This document shows positions 63,989 to 64,000 of a DNA stretch of 64,000 nucleotides, one piece after another. Origin of the DNA: Dryomyza anilis (taxonomy: Eukaryota; Arthropoda; Insecta; Diptera; Dryomyzidae); NCBI GenBank assembly GCA_951804985.1, contig OX638131.1:7478630-7542629 (forward strand). Reading direction: 5' to 3'. The position numbers and the translations under genes are program-made. Under the pieces are notes generated by a model, which did not search any database, was not told where the DNA came from, and worked only from the letters and a program-made list of their open reading frames with translations. How positions within the stretch are numbered: the first letter of the stretch is position 1; each line of letters opens with the position of its first letter.

Positions 63989-64000
63989 ACAATAAATATT

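Overview
The window is about 64 kb of AT-rich nuclear DNA from a higher (schizophoran) fly. Three intron-containing protein genes are recognisable by sequence and give near-perfect Drosophila-type proteins: Rack1 (minus strand, 1756-3330), microtubule star/PP2A catalytic subunit (mts, plus strand, 7531-35272) and papi, the Tudor-KH piRNA factor (minus strand, 43258-46991). The compact Drosophila-like exons inside very long, transposon-filled introns suggest a fly with a genome larger than Drosophila's (tephritid or calyptrate); I cannot name the species. From memory the Drosophila identifiers are CG7111 (Rack1), CG7109 (mts) and CG7082 (papi). Such close numbers fit conserved microsynteny, but that is recollection, not a search result.

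Layout. 1-1750: AT-rich sequence with an orphan heat-shock-type promoter near 960-1140 and a dispersed repeat. 1756-3400: Rack1, with a pyrimidine-rich (TOP-like) start. 3.4-7.5 kb: divergent Rack1/mts intergenic region holding a CCGTT-rich foldback element. 7.5-35.3 kb: mts, whose 22.4 kb first intron and 4.3 kb third intron hold most of the repeats. 35.3-43.2 kb: convergent mts/papi intergenic region, a graveyard of non-LTR retrotransposon and Tc1/mariner-type fragments. 43.3-47.0 kb: papi, with a satellite-like array in its second intron. 47-64 kb: no recognisable coding gene, but two promoter-like islands (about 54.9 and 61.0 kb), a roughly 92-bp satellite array (53.2-54.4 kb), a retrotransposon 3' end and several MITEs.

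The three genes have unrelated housekeeping or germline jobs: ribosomal scaffold, phosphatase, and piRNA 3'-end maturation at mitochondria. The window's most unusual content is its repeat landscape. At least six foldback-like elements each have inverted ends filled with their own short subrepeat, and four of them share similar CCC-A-AG/GACAAA-type termini. Several MITE families occur in multiple copies, with two clear nested insertions. One interspersed repeat is inserted inside a tandem array, and an alternating 135/117-bp higher-order array sits in a papi intron. All repeat calls come from comparing the sequence with itself by eye; no database was searched.
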